64,000 nucleotides of DNA. Source: Pseudomonadota bacterium (GTDB taxonomy: Bacteria > Pseudomonadota > Gammaproteobacteria > Burkholderiales > Burkholderiaceae_C). Shown piece by piece: positions 33,659 through 42,988 of the stretch (its first letter is position 1; every line of letters begins with the position of its first letter). The stretch is taken from NCBI GenBank assembly GCA_020161775.1, contig JAIUOW010000009.1, positions 119,380 to 183,379 on the forward strand, read 5' to 3'. Position numbers and translations under genes: made by a program. The notes beneath the pieces were generated by a model, which did not search any database, was not told where the DNA came from, and saw nothing but the letters and a program-made list of their open reading frames with translations.

Positions 33659-35374
33659 ATGAACAAGACCGAAGCCGACGCCGCCTTTGCGCAGGCCATC
33701 GAACACCAGCAGGCCGGCCGTCTGGCGCAGGCCCAGGCCCTGTACGAGCAGATCATGGCGGCGCAGCCCACCTACCTGCACGTGCCTCACCTGCTGGGCG
33801 TGATCGTCAGCCAGCAGGGCAACTGGTTCCTGGCGCGGCGCCTGATTGAAGGCGCGCTGGCGCTGCAGGCCAATGACACCGACGCCCTGGCCAACCTGGG
33901 CTGGGTGCTGGTGAACCTGGGCCTGCATGACAAGGCCATTGCGCGTTGCGACCAGGCGCTGGCGCTGGCGCCCGGCCATGCGCGCGCCCACCTCACGCGG
34001 GGCATGGCGCTGCGGCTGGCTGGCCGCCACGAGGAGGCGCTGGCGGCGTTTGAGCAGGCGCTGGTGCTGAACCCCGCGCTGGCCGATGCCATGCATTGCC
34101 GCGGCCAGGCGCTGCACGCGCTGGGCCGCCACGCCGAGGCGCTGGAGAGCTTTGAATGGGTGCTGCAGCACCAGCCCCGCCATGCCGAGGCCTGGAACAA
34201 CCGCGGCGCCAGCCTCATGCTGCAAGACCGCGCCGACGAAGCGCGGGCCAGCTTCGAGCAGGCCCTGCAGTGCCTGGCGGCATACCCCGAAGCGCTGTTC
34301 AACCTGGGCTCCGCGCTGCAGCTGGAGCGCCGCTATGAAGAGGCGCTGGCGCTGTACGAGCAGGCCCTGCAGCTGCGGCCCAATTACCCCGAAGCCCTGA
34401 TGCACCGCGCGTTTGCCCTGCAGGCGCTGCGGCGCTCGCCGCACGACTGCGTGGCCAGCCTGGACCGCGCGCTGGCGCTGCGCCCGGGTTATTTCGAGGC
34501 GCTGAACGGGCGCGCCAACGTGCTGGGCCAGATGGGCCAGTACGCCGAGGCGCTGGAGAACTACGACGAGGCGCTGCGCATGAAGCCCGGCTTCCATGAG
34601 GCGCTGCTCAACCGCGGCCATGCGCTGCGTGAAATGGGCCGCCTGGAAGAAGCCGCTGTGTCCTACCGCGAAGCCATTCGCTGCGGCGGCGATGCCCAGG
34701 CCGGCCTGTTCGCCCTGGCCGCCATGGGGCAGGAAGCCGCCCCACCCGTGGCGCCGCAGGACTACATCGTGAGCCTGTTCGACGGCTATGCCGACAAGTT
34801 CGACGAGCACCTGGTGGGCAAGCTGCAATACCAGGCGCACGAACGGCTGTGCGACGCGCTGCTGCCGCTGGTGGCACAGCTGCCGCAGCCGGGCCCGCAT
34901 GATGTGCTGGACCTGGGCTGCGGCACGGGGCTGTGCGCGCCGCTGCTGGCGCCCGTGGCGCGCAGCATGACGGGGGTGGACCTGTCACCCGGCATGCTGG
35001 ACGCCGCACGCAAGCGCGGCCTGTACACCACGCTGGCCTGCCAGGACGTGACGCAGTTCCTGCAGGGTGGCGACAGCCTGTTCAGCCTGGTCATCTCCAC
35101 CGACGTGTTCATCTACATCGGCGACCTGGACCCGGTGTTTGCCGGCGTGCGCGCGCGCATGCACGCGGGCGGCCTGTTCGGTTTTTCCGTCGAGTCCTGC
35201 GAAGGCGCGGACTTCGTGCTGCAGGCCACGCGCCGCTACGCGCAGTCCGCCGGCTACATCCGCCGGCTGGCGGCCACGCACGGCTTCGAGGTGCTGCAGC
35301 TGGCGCCCAGCGCGATCCGCAAGGAGCACGGCCAGGACCTGCCGGGGTTCATCGCCATCCTGAAAGCGCTGTGA
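33659..35374 (+). CDS. TPR-repeat protein with C-terminal SAM-dependent methyltransferase domain
   Basis: A 571-residue fusion. About residues 1-345 are consecutive 34-residue tetratricopeptide repeats (patterns such as A-NLG---LG--DKAI and EALFNLGSALQLERRYEEALALYEQAL). From about 385 a class I methyltransferase starts with YIVSLFDGYADKFDEHL, a lead-in typical of this family, and has the SAM-binding VLDLGCGTGLC near 416. Substrate unknown; the TPRs suggest a protein or complex partner. No signal peptide, so cytoplasmic. Its stop overlaps the dinB start. Confidence 0.88.
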   Translation: MNKTEADAAFAQAIEHQQAGRLAQAQALYEQIMAAQPTYLHVPHLLGVIVSQQGNWFLARRLIEGALALQANDTDALANLGWVLVNLGLHDKAIARCDQALALAPGHARAHLTRGMALRLAGRHEEALAAFEQALVLNPALADAMHCRGQALHALGRHAEALESFEWVLQHQPRHAEAWNNRGASLMLQDRADEARASFEQALQCLAAYPEALFNLGSALQLERRYEEALALYEQALQLRPNYPEALMHRAFALQALRRSPHDCVASLDRALALRPGYFEALNGRANVLGQMGQYAEALENYDEALRMKPGFHEALLNRGHALREMGRLEEAAVSYREAIRCGGDAQAGLFALAAMGQEAAPPVAPQDYIVSLFDGYADKFDEHLVGKLQYQAHERLCDALLPLVAQLPQPGPHDVLDLGCGTGLCAPLLAPVARSMTGVDLSPGMLDAARKRGLYTTLACQDVTQFLQGGDSLFSLVISTDVFIYIGDLDPVFAGVRARMHAGGLFGFSVESCEGADFVLQATRRYAQSAGYIRRLAATHGFEVLQLAPSAIRKEHGQDLPGFIAILKAL

Positions 35375-36600
35375 GCCCTGACCCAGCCACCGGCGCGCCC
35401 CTGCGCCGCATCGCCCACCTGGACATGGACGCGTTCTACGCGTCGGTGGAACTGCTGCGTTACCCGCAGCTCAAGGGGCTGCCGGTGGTGATTGGTGGTG
35501 GGCGGCGCCGGCTGGACGATGCGCTGCGCGCAAAGTACGCTGATCTCCCCACACATGAAATTCCGGTGGCGGCGTTCCCGCTGCTCAAGGACTACACCGG
35601 CCGCGGCGTGATCACCACCGCCACCTACGCCGCGCGCCAGTTCGGCGTGGGCTCGGCCATGGGGCTCATGAAAGCCGCCAAGCTCGCGCCACAAGCCATC
35701 CTGTTGCCGGTGGATTTTGAGGAGGTGCGCAAGTACTCGCGCCAGTTCAAGTCCATCATCACCGAGATCGCCCCCGTCATGCAGGACCGCGGGGTGGATG
35801 AGGTCTACATTGACTTCACCCACGTGCCAGGCGGCCAGCGCGCGGGCGGCCGCGTGCTGGCCCGGCTGATCCAGAAGAGCATCTTCGAGGCCACGGGCCT
35901 GACCTGCTCGGTGGGCGTGGCACCCAACAAGCTGCTGGCCAAGATGGCCAGCGAGTTCAACAAGCCCAACGGCATTTCCGTGATCTACGAGGCCGACGTC
36001 CAGACCAGGGTCTGGCCGCTGCCGGTGCGCAAGATCAACGGTATCGGCCCCAAGGCCGAAGCCCGGCTGCACAAGCTGCACCTGCACACCATTGGCGACA
36101 TCGCGGCCCAGCCGCGCGAATGGCTGGTCGACAACTTCGGCAAGAGCTATGGCGCCTGGATGCACGACGCGGCCTGGGGCCGCGATGACCGGCCCGTGCA
36201 GACCGAAAGCGAGCCGGTTTCCATGAGCCGCGAAACCACCTTCGAGCGCGACCTGCACGCGGTGCGCGACCGCGCGGAGCTGGGCGCGATCTTCACCGAG
36301 CTGTGCGAGCGCGTGGCAGGTGACCTGCAGCGCAAGGGCTATGTGGGCAAGACCATTGGCGTGAAGCTGCGCTATGGCGATTTCAAGATCGTCACGCGCG
36401 ACCAGACATTGCCCGAGTACACCGCGGATGCGAAAACCATACGCCATACGGCCGGGCTGTGCCTCAAGCGCGTGGATCTCACGCGCAGGTTCCGGTTGCT
36501 GGGCGTGCGCGTGGGCACGCTGGCGCGCACGGAAGATGCCCAGACCCTGCGCCCTGAGGCCGCCCCGGCGGATCTACCGCTGACGGGCGAGCTGTTCTAG
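35371..36600 (+). CDS. dinB: DNA polymerase IV (Y-family)
   Basis: A 409-residue translesion polymerase. The palm has the first catalytic aspartate in LDMDAFYASVE and the second acidic pair in DEVYIDF; PNKLLAKMAS and the HhH motif VRKINGIGPKAEARL follow, and the little-finger domain occupies the end. Compared with E. coli DinB there is an insert of about 25 residues between PVVIGG and RGVITTATYAARQFG, as in many beta-proteobacterial homologues. GTG 35371 overlaps the upstream stop; a longer frame would only add methyltransferase-frame shadow. The end LPLTGELF resembles a clamp-binding tail (QL-LF-like), though not exact. Confidence 0.93.
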   Translation: MSPDPATGAPLRRIAHLDMDAFYASVELLRYPQLKGLPVVIGGGRRRLDDALRAKYADLPTHEIPVAAFPLLKDYTGRGVITTATYAARQFGVGSAMGLMKAAKLAPQAILLPVDFEEVRKYSRQFKSIITEIAPVMQDRGVDEVYIDFTHVPGGQRAGGRVLARLIQKSIFEATGLTCSVGVAPNKLLAKMASEFNKPNGISVIYEADVQTRVWPLPVRKINGIGPKAEARLHKLHLHTIGDIAAQPREWLVDNFGKSYGAWMHDAAWGRDDRPVQTESEPVSMSRETTFERDLHAVRDRAELGAIFTELCERVAGDLQRKGYVGKTIGVKLRYGDFKIVTRDQTLPEYTADAKTIRHTAGLCLKRVDLTRRFRLLGVRVGTLARTEDAQTLRPEAAPADLPLTGELF

Positions 36601-36619
36601 CCTTTCGCCTGTCAGCTCA

Positions 36620-39600
36620 TCAGTCGTTGGCCAGGTTCGACTTCCAGTAGATGATGCGCCGCGTGCGCTTGAGGTTGGAAGAACTGGTCAGCCGCTGCAG
36701 GTTCACCGCCGAGGTGGGCGCGCCTGAAATGTTGATGCCGCCGGACAGCACGGCTTCGGCCGTTCCGTCGATCACCACGTTGGACACGAAGGGCGAGGAC
36801 ACCAGGCCGCCGCCCACGAACAGGGCCGATGCCGAGCCGCCGCAGTTGCCGGAGGTGGCGCCGATGGCTCCGCCCGCGTTGAACAGGTTCACCGCGTAGC
36901 CGCGTGCTTCACCCAGCGAATTGGTGCAGCTGGCCTCCGAGGGCGCCGTGGCGCGGTGGGTATTGAAGGTGACCAGGCCGTTGAAGATGGCGGCCGACGA
37001 CACCACCTGCTCGCCACGCCCGCCGTCCAGTCCCCGGTACCAGCCGCGCAGGCCGGAATCGGCGGTGACGCCGGCCACATTGCAGCCCGGCGCCGTGCTG
37101 TAGTCGCGCATGCCTGTGTCGCTGTCCAGCGCAATGGCGGCCGCACCCGACGACGCGGTCACCGTCAGATCATCCAGGTAGACGTAGAAGCGGTTGGTCA
37201 CCGGGTCGGTGTACGGGTAGTGCGTGGCCAGCGGGTGCTGGCGGTCGCCCGAGCCCACCGCCACATACACCTTGGTGCCCGACCTGGCCACCGCCGCACG
37301 GAACAGGAACTTGCGCCCCGTGGTGTAGGCCACCTTGCGCATCGCCCACGAGGCCACCGCCGCCGGCACACCCGCGGAGGTGGAAAAGTCCGCGCGGTAG
37401 ATGTTGCCCGCGGTGTCCACCGCATAGGCATGGTCCACCGAGCCGTCGCCGTTGGCATCCACCAGCGACACATCGGCCGGCACGCTGCCGCCGGTGGAGA
37501 ACGACTTGACGAGCTCACCGGTGTCGGCGTTGATGACGAACACCGCGCTGCCCTTGCGGCCGCTGCAGGTGGGCGACACGCTGTTGGTGTCTTCGCAGCT
37601 GGAATAGCCGCCGCCCACGATCAGCATCGGGATGTCGGTGGAATGCCCCTTGAGGAAGGCAATGTTGGGCGTGGACCAGGTCTGGCCGATGCCGGCAAAG
37701 CCGGTGGTGCAACCCGTGTCATTGGTCAGATTGGGGCAGCCCACGCGCCACTTGAGGCTGGGCGACTCGGGGTTGCTCACGTCAAAACCGTAGATCATGC
37801 GGCCGCCGCGGCGCATGGTCGTGAAGACCCACACACGCGAGTTGTCGGCGTTCTGGTAGAGCGCGGTGGAGCCGTCGAAGAAGTAGTCCTTGGGCGCCGG
37901 GGTGGGCGTGAGCGTGGGGTCCACGCTCGGGTAATTGATCAGCGGCACGTTGTCATGAAGGCGCTGCAGCCGCGATATCGCCTCGGGCGCCACGAACGCC
38001 CAGCGTTCGCGGCCGGTGTTCGCATCCACCGCGCGAAACATGCCGTCGTTGGCGCCGTAATACACGGTCACGCCCGTGCTGCCGCCGTAGTCCACCGGCA
38101 GGGGGCGCGAGTTCACCACGTCGCCGTGGATGGACGGCCGCGTGTTGGCGCTGGTGTTGGACAGCTTCTCCAGTGACGCGGTGGCGTCCTCGCTGCCCCG
38201 CACCCAGTTGGTCATCACCTGCGACAGGCCGGTGGAGGTGGTGGAAAACGGCGTGAGCGAGGTGCTGACGGTCGAGGCCAGCGTGTAGATCGTGCGGTTG
38301 GACGCCCAGGTGGGCGATGTGTTGGTGGACGGCGGGTTGTTGCCCTTGCGCAGCACCTCGGCCACGCCGCCCTTTTCGACCGTGGGGCCGTCGGGCAGGT
38401 CGGACCATTTGTTGCCGGTGATGCCCGCCACCGTCGGGAAGTTGACGCAGGCGCTGGACGGTACCGGGTTGGTGGGCACATCGGCCCAGTAAGTGCCTGA
38501 GTCGGTGGTCCAGAAGGAGGCAGCGCAGTCATTGATGAAGCCGGTTTGCAGGCTGTCGGCGCGGCGGTCGATGGCGTCGCCCAGCACAATGGCCGTGCCG
38601 TCCTTGATGGCCTTGAACCGCTTGAGGTTGCCGTTCCAGCGCGGTGCGCCGTTGGGGTCGGGGCGGAACATGCCGATGAACACCTGGTTCAGGCTTTCGC
38701 CGCGGTTGGTGGAACTGATCGGCAGGCTGGCCGCGGCAAAGGCGCTGTTGACCGACTGGATTTCGGCCAGGATTTCCTTGATGGCCGTCTCGATCTGGGC
38801 CTGGTTTCCCACCCGGAAATACTTGCCCGCGGCATTGGTGGCGGCGCTGCGCAAAACGCCGGAATAGGCCGCGTTGTTCTGTGCGTTGTAGGCGTCCAGC
38901 ACATACACGCTCACGCCGGACTGATACAGGAAACGCGCCCATTCATCGGTCCAGCTGTCGGCCGTTCCCGAAATGGCGCTGCCCGCGCTGACACCTTCAT
39001 AGCTTTGTGCGCCCGCAGGGTAGGCGCCGTTGGCGTTATTGGCAATCAGGATGACGTAGCTGCGCCCGCAGGTCGACGACGACACCGGGCTGTAGTACGT
39101 GCTGCCGGACACGGCATGCTGCGTGGCCAGGCCCTGGCCCACGGCGGTGTAGGGCGTGGACGCGCCAGCATTGCCCGCGATGTCCAGGTTGGGGCTGCTG
39201 GCCAGGCCGCCGCGGAACACCGTCGAGTTGCGGAAGTACTTGTACAGCTCGTACAGGGCAGGCGCTTCACCCGTGTTCTGCGCCACCTTTTCGTTGGGCG
39301 AATTGATGTTGCCGCGGATGCCGCCCAGGATGTTGGACAGCTTGGTGCGGTTGGAGGCCACCGACATGTCGCGCGCGCCAAACCGGATGTAACCCCCGTA
39401 GGTGCTGCCCACCTGGTTGTACATGGCCACGCCGATGTTGACGGCCGCGGTACTGGTCATGCCGGCCAGCACGTTCTGGATGGCCAGCAGCTCGGCCTCG
39501 CCCTGGTTGCCCGAGTTGTCGGGCCAGCGCTGGGACGCGCGCGCCCAGTTGGCCGAGTTGTCGATCAGGAACATGATGTTGGGCGCGCCCGAACTGCCCG

Positions 39601-39727
39601 CACCCGCCGACGTGTAGATGTCAATGTCCTCCGCATGCGCGAACGCCGCCGTCAGCAGCAACCCCGCGGCGGCCAGCATGCGGCGTGCCCACGCCCCCGC
39701 GCCAGTGTGTCGTGTGGCATTTTTCAT
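36620..39727 (-). CDS. pilY1: Type IV pilus tip adhesin/biogenesis protein PilY1
   Basis: A 1035-residue exported protein. ATG 39727 (with GGAACGGAG upstream) gives a signal peptide ending AFAHA. The N-terminal part is a von Willebrand A-like region (NIMFLIDNSANWA, a degenerate metal site), and the C-terminal half is a PilY1 beta-propeller with a calcium-binding loop, VDANGDGSVDHAYAVD, around residues 753-768. PilY1 sits at the pilus tip with the minor pilins and affects adhesion and twitching. Last gene of the minor pilin operon. Smaller than P. aeruginosa PilY1. Confidence 0.92.
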   Translation of the reverse strand: MKNATRHTGAGAWARRMLAAAGLLLTAAFAHAEDIDIYTSAGAGSSGAPNIMFLIDNSANWARASQRWPDNSGNQGEAELLAIQNVLAGMTSTAAVNIGVAMYNQVGSTYGGYIRFGARDMSVASNRTKLSNILGGIRGNINSPNEKVAQNTGEAPALYELYKYFRNSTVFRGGLASSPNLDIAGNAGASTPYTAVGQGLATQHAVSGSTYYSPVSSSTCGRSYVILIANNANGAYPAGAQSYEGVSAGSAISGTADSWTDEWARFLYQSGVSVYVLDAYNAQNNAAYSGVLRSAATNAAGKYFRVGNQAQIETAIKEILAEIQSVNSAFAAASLPISSTNRGESLNQVFIGMFRPDPNGAPRWNGNLKRFKAIKDGTAIVLGDAIDRRADSLQTGFINDCAASFWTTDSGTYWADVPTNPVPSSACVNFPTVAGITGNKWSDLPDGPTVEKGGVAEVLRKGNNPPSTNTSPTWASNRTIYTLASTVSTSLTPFSTTSTGLSQVMTNWVRGSEDATASLEKLSNTSANTRPSIHGDVVNSRPLPVDYGGSTGVTVYYGANDGMFRAVDANTGRERWAFVAPEAISRLQRLHDNVPLINYPSVDPTLTPTPAPKDYFFDGSTALYQNADNSRVWVFTTMRRGGRMIYGFDVSNPESPSLKWRVGCPNLTNDTGCTTGFAGIGQTWSTPNIAFLKGHSTDIPMLIVGGGYSSCEDTNSVSPTCSGRKGSAVFVINADTGELVKSFSTGGSVPADVSLVDANGDGSVDHAYAVDTAGNIYRADFSTSAGVPAAVASWAMRKVAYTTGRKFLFRAAVARSGTKVYVAVGSGDRQHPLATHYPYTDPVTNRFYVYLDDLTVTASSGAAAIALDSDTGMRDYSTAPGCNVAGVTADSGLRGWYRGLDGGRGEQVVSSAAIFNGLVTFNTHRATAPSEASCTNSLGEARGYAVNLFNAGGAIGATSGNCGGSASALFVGGGLVSSPFVSNVVIDGTAEAVLSGGINISGAPTSAVNLQRLTSSSNLKRTRRIIYWKSNLAND

Positions 39728-39744
39728 GATGCGGCTCCGTTCCT

Positions 39745-40290
39745 TCAGATGCATGCGGCGCCCGAGGTCTGCAGCTTGACGCCCTGCGTGACCACGGCCT
39801 GCGCGCCGGACTTGATTTCAGTGGCCACGGCGGTCACTTCCCACAGGGCTTCGTAGCACGAGCCCGAGACCACGCTGGCGGGCGCGCCGGCCACGCCGAA
39901 CGAGTCCTGACGGTCTTCGGTGAGGCCACCCCCGCACGAGATGGGCACGGCCTGCAGGCAGCGCGGCGCGGGCGACAGCGTGACCAGCACGATGGTGCGG
40001 CCATCGCCATAGACATCGTTGCAGCGGCTGTTGGCTGGCGCCGATACCGAGGCCGGGCAGTTGCTGTTGTCCAGCACGGCCGTGGGGGCGTTCTGGAAGG
40101 TGGGCGAGCTGATGACCTGGTCGATGATGGCCTGGGCCGAATCCATCGCGATGCCGCGCTGCTGCGCGTTGTCCACGAGCTGCAGGTCGCTCTTGCCAAT
40201 GTTCATGGTCGTCAGGCCGATGATGGTGAGCAGCACCAGCATGATCAGGGACACGATGAGGGTGATGCCCTTCTGGGAGCGGCGGTTCAT
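39745..40290 (-). CDS. pilX: Type IV pilus minor pilin PilX
   Basis: A 181-residue minor pilin: a short basic leader then the PilX hydrophobic helix (QKGITLIVSLIMLVLLTIIG), with the G-I-T-L start of class III leader processing by PilD. The C-terminal domain has four or more cysteines (SNCPASVS, SRCN, PRCLQAV, ISCGG). The start overlaps the PilW stop by four bases and the gene is followed after 17 bases by pilY1, matching the conserved order. Confidence 0.88.
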   Translation of the reverse strand: MNRRSQKGITLIVSLIMLVLLTIIGLTTMNIGKSDLQLVDNAQQRGIAMDSAQAIIDQVISSPTFQNAPTAVLDNSNCPASVSAPANSRCNDVYGDGRTIVLVTLSPAPRCLQAVPISCGGGLTEDRQDSFGVAGAPASVVSGSCYEALWEVTAVATEIKSGAQAVVTQGVKLQTSGAACI

Positions 40291-41387
40291 GACGATTCCT
40301 GGAAGATCTTGTGCGAATAGGTCCGCCCGGCTGGACCGTAAAAGCGCACCAGCGACTGGAAGGCGCTGCGCTTGTAGGCATCACCCAGGGGGCCAACCGT
40401 CTTGTCCGTGCCGCTGGCGGCGTTGGTGCCATCGGCATTGCGTCCCAGCACGTAGGTCTTGCTGTCGGCATGGCCGGCAGTGATATCACGGTTGCGCGTC
40501 AGCACCGAGATCCGCGCGGTCACGACGGAAGCCCAGTTCTGCACGCAGGCTGGCGCTGCGCAGGCGTTGTAAAGGTCCGGAGCCGGCGTGTAAACATCGG
40601 CTGCGCCATCGGCCAGCGCGGCGGGCAGCAAGTCCAGGCCATATTCGAGCTGCATGTTCTCCACCCCCTGCACCAGCGATACCGGCACGAACGCACCGTT
40701 GCTCAGTTCCGCCCGCTTCAGGGTGGGAATGCCATCGCCGGTACGGTCGTTGTTGGCGATGTAGTAGATGCGTACGTGAAACCGGCGCACTTCGGCCACG
40801 GTGGCGCAGTCGTATCTGGTCAGCGTGAAGGTGGATGTATCGGTTGAAAGCTTGTAATGGTTGGTGACCGTGGCTGACCCGAGCTCACCCGCTGCGCCGC
40901 ACGACGACGCCTGGAACGCAAGGTTGCCGGTGCCCATGGCGGCGCAGTCACCCACGCCCGCCACGCAGCCGCTGGCCCGCCGCACCACCAGCACGTCCGT
41001 GCCGGCTTTCACGTCGGGCAGGCAGCTGAGGGTGGTCGCCGAGACGTCGTCATAGCCCTGGACATGCAGACGCATCGCCGCCGCGACGCTGGCCGCGTCG
41101 GTGGCGCAGGCATCTGGCTTGGTGGCCGGCAGTGTCAGGCCCCGCGGGTCGAACTCGGCGTAGTAGCCGGCGTTCTGTATTTCACCGGCCAGTACCTCGA
41201 TGGCATAACGGCCGTTTTCGATCTTGAGGCTGGTCTTTTCGGTTTCCGTTCGGGCCCGGCTGTTGTTGGACAGCAGGATGGCCATGGATGCCACGATCAG
41301 CATGCCGATGGCAATGGTCACCATCAGCTCCACGAGCGAAAAGCCCCGTTCGCTGCCGCGCCCGCCAACGCACAGGCGCTTGCTCAT
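40287..41387 (-). CDS. pilW: Type IV pilus minor pilin PilW
   Basis: A 366-residue minor pilin. ATG 41387 gives the leader MSKRLCVGGRGSERG-FSLVELMVTIAIG with the PilD cleavage site before F and glutamate at +5. The large C-terminal domain is variable, as in other PilW proteins, with several cysteine pairs. It overlaps pilV upstream (ATGA) and pilX downstream. Longer upstream frames are shadow of pilV. Confidence 0.88.
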   Translation of the reverse strand: MSKRLCVGGRGSERGFSLVELMVTIAIGMLIVASMAILLSNNSRARTETEKTSLKIENGRYAIEVLAGEIQNAGYYAEFDPRGLTLPATKPDACATDAASVAAAMRLHVQGYDDVSATTLSCLPDVKAGTDVLVVRRASGCVAGVGDCAAMGTGNLAFQASSCGAAGELGSATVTNHYKLSTDTSTFTLTRYDCATVAEVRRFHVRIYYIANNDRTGDGIPTLKRAELSNGAFVPVSLVQGVENMQLEYGLDLLPAALADGAADVYTPAPDLYNACAAPACVQNWASVVTARISVLTRNRDITAGHADSKTYVLGRNADGTNAASGTDKTVGPLGDAYKRSAFQSLVRFYGPAGRTYSHKIFQESS

Positions 41388-42001
41388 ATGCACCCCAGCA
41401 ACGGCGCCACCACGGGCGCGGAGATGGCCTTGCGCAGGCCATCGTCGGTTCCGTACAGGCCCTGGCCGCAGGTGACGCCCGGCGCCACGGTCGCCAGCAT
41501 GCCCTGCCAGGCCACCGTCACGCGGTAAATGGCGGGCCGGCAGATGCCAGCGGTGAGGTCGGCCGCCTGGATTTCTTCCACGCACCCGCGCGCACCGATC
41601 ATCGCGCCGACGTTCGTCGTCGTACCACCGCTGGTGGACGTTTCGCTGGCGCCCTTGAGCGCGTTGCTCCATTCGCAGAGGTCCCTTTCGGGCACCGTGG
41701 TGAGTGACGCACAGGATGCCGGTGCAGCGTCGCCCGTGCCGGCGGGGGACGCCGTGACATAGCTGGCCACGCTGGCCGGGTTGGCTTGCATGCGCTGGGT
41801 CAGGTCAGCCAGCAGGGTGAGCGCCTGGGCACGTTGGTAAGACTCGAACTGCGCCTGACCCATGCGCGACTGCAAGCCGGCCAGCGCCAGCAGACCGAAA
41901 GAAGTGATCAGCACCGACACAAGGATTTCAATCAGCCCCACGCCCGCCTGCGCGCGTGGGCTGCCGCAACGGCGGCCCGGATGGCGTGCCTTGTTCAGCA
42001 T
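41384..42001 (-). CDS. pilV: Type IV pilus minor pilin PilV
   Basis: A 205-residue minor pilin with leader ending QAG-VGLIEILVSVLITSFGLLALAGLQ, the PilV/GspI-like N-terminal helix with glutamate at +5. The rest is variable, with a CEWSNAL motif seen in many PilV proteins. It starts seven bases inside the stop region of the FimT-like gene and overlaps pilW. Confidence 0.88.
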   Translation of the reverse strand: MLNKARHPGRRCGSPRAQAGVGLIEILVSVLITSFGLLALAGLQSRMGQAQFESYQRAQALTLLADLTQRMQANPASVASYVTASPAGTGDAAPASCASLTTVPERDLCEWSNALKGASETSTSGGTTTNVGAMIGARGCVEEIQAADLTAGICRPAIYRVTVAWQGMLATVAPGVTCGQGLYGTDDGLRKAISAPVVAPLLGCI

Positions 42002-42456
42002 GTGCTCCCTTTCGTTCCATACGGGCGTCCACTGGGATCGATGGCCACGCAGCGCGACTCGCTCGCGGACGACGCGGAAAACACGAACGTGGGTGTCGTC
42101 GTCGCGGCAATGCGGCCCGAACCCCGGTACACAATCTGCGTCAGGCTGGTGGCCACTGCCACCGCCCCGTCGGACGAGCGTTGCTCCAGCGGCTGGCCAG
42201 ACGGATTGGCAGGATCCACGATGGACCAGCCTGCCGCCCAGCTGCCACCGATCGGGTTGACGGTGACGCTGGTGTTGCGCTTGATCGCCTCGGAACGGGC
42301 CTTCAGCAGGCTTTGGTGAAAGTCCGTGGCCACTCCGCGCAGGCGCTGGGTCGCGATCATCGATGCCATGGGCGGGCCGGCCAGCGTGGCCATGACCACG
42401 AGGATGGCCATGGTCATCAGCAACTCGATCAGCGTGAACCCCCGTTCGTGCCGCAT
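41995..42456 (-). CDS. GspH/FimT-family minor pilin (FimU/FimT-like)
   Basis: A 153-residue pseudopilin from ATG 42456: leader MRHERG-FTLIELLMTMAILVVMATLAGPPM, with the normal PilD site and E+5, then a GspH-like domain (ARSEAIKRNTSVTVNP is characteristic). In other type IV pilus operons this position is FimU/FimT, which helps prime pilus assembly. A GTG at 42468 would overlap pilE. Second gene of the operon. Confidence 0.85.
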   Translation of the reverse strand: MRHERGFTLIELLMTMAILVVMATLAGPPMASMIATQRLRGVATDFHQSLLKARSEAIKRNTSVTVNPIGGSWAAGWSIVDPANPSGQPLEQRSSDGAVAVATSLTQIVYRGSGRIAATTTPTFVFSASSASESRCVAIDPSGRPYGTKGSTC

Positions 42457-42461
42457 GGTGC

Positions 42462-42860
42462 CTACCACTTGCCCGCCGGGCTCTTCACCCCGGCGCTGTT
42501 GATGCTCAGGGCCCCATCCGGTGCCTGGGGCGATGTGGCAAGCGGGGTGGCGGTGGCGGTGAACTCCGGCACCGTGCCGGTACCGACCACCAGCGTCACC
42601 GTGTAGTGCTGGCTGACGTCAGCCGGCACCGTCACGCTCAGGCTGCCAGTGCCCGTCAGCGTGGTGGCGAACGAGCGCGCGTCAATCAGGTACTGCTGCT
42701 GGCGCTGCGCCACGTCGCCCAGCAGCGCCTGCGCTGATGCACGGCGGTTCTTGGTCATCGCGTTCTGGTACGACGGGTAGGCAATGGCCGCGAGTATCCC
42801 GATCACGGCGACGGTGATCAGCAATTCGATCAAGGTAAACCCGCCGTGCCGGTTTTTCAT
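42462..42860 (-). CDS. pilE: Type IV pilin/minor pilin PilE
   Basis: A 132-residue pilin from ATG 42860 (AGGAGC seven bases upstream): leader MKNRHGG-FTLIELLITVAVIGILAAIAYPSY, followed by a short globular domain with QRQQQYLIDARSF, the usual minor pilin PilE pattern. There is no cysteine pair for a D-loop in the C-terminus. First gene of the unit pilE-fimT-pilV-pilW-pilX-pilY1; in P. aeruginosa pilE comes last. A TGTGAT-type motif lies upstream at 42883-42901. Confidence 0.87.
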   Translation of the reverse strand: MKNRHGGFTLIELLITVAVIGILAAIAYPSYQNAMTKNRRASAQALLGDVAQRQQQYLIDARSFATTLTGTGSLSVTVPADVSQHYTVTLVVGTGTVPEFTATATPLATSPQAPDGALSINSAGVKSPAGKW

Positions 42861-42882
42861 GAGTGCTCCTGGTCTTTTCATT

Positions 42883-42901
42883 GAATGTGATTATTTCCCA
42901 T
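42883..42901 (-). promoter_or_regulatory. Putative regulatory motif upstream of pilE
   Basis: GAATGTGATTATTTCCCAT matches 17 of 19 positions of the motif at 44662-44680. Both sit directly ahead of minus-strand genes (pilE and the DUF11 gene). It resembles an imperfect TGTGA...TCACA dyad. Confidence 0.45.
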
Positions 42902-42988
42902 TCTGTAGAAGAAACAGGAAGCCGTCCATCCCGGCGACAAGCGGCATCTCACAGAGGACGAACGGCGAAAGCGATGCTTTCTTTTGTA

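Noticed and set aside
35371-36600. Insert in DNA polymerase IV after PVVIGG as a novel feature
   Set aside because: Similar inserts are, to my knowledge, common in beta-proteobacterial DinB proteins.
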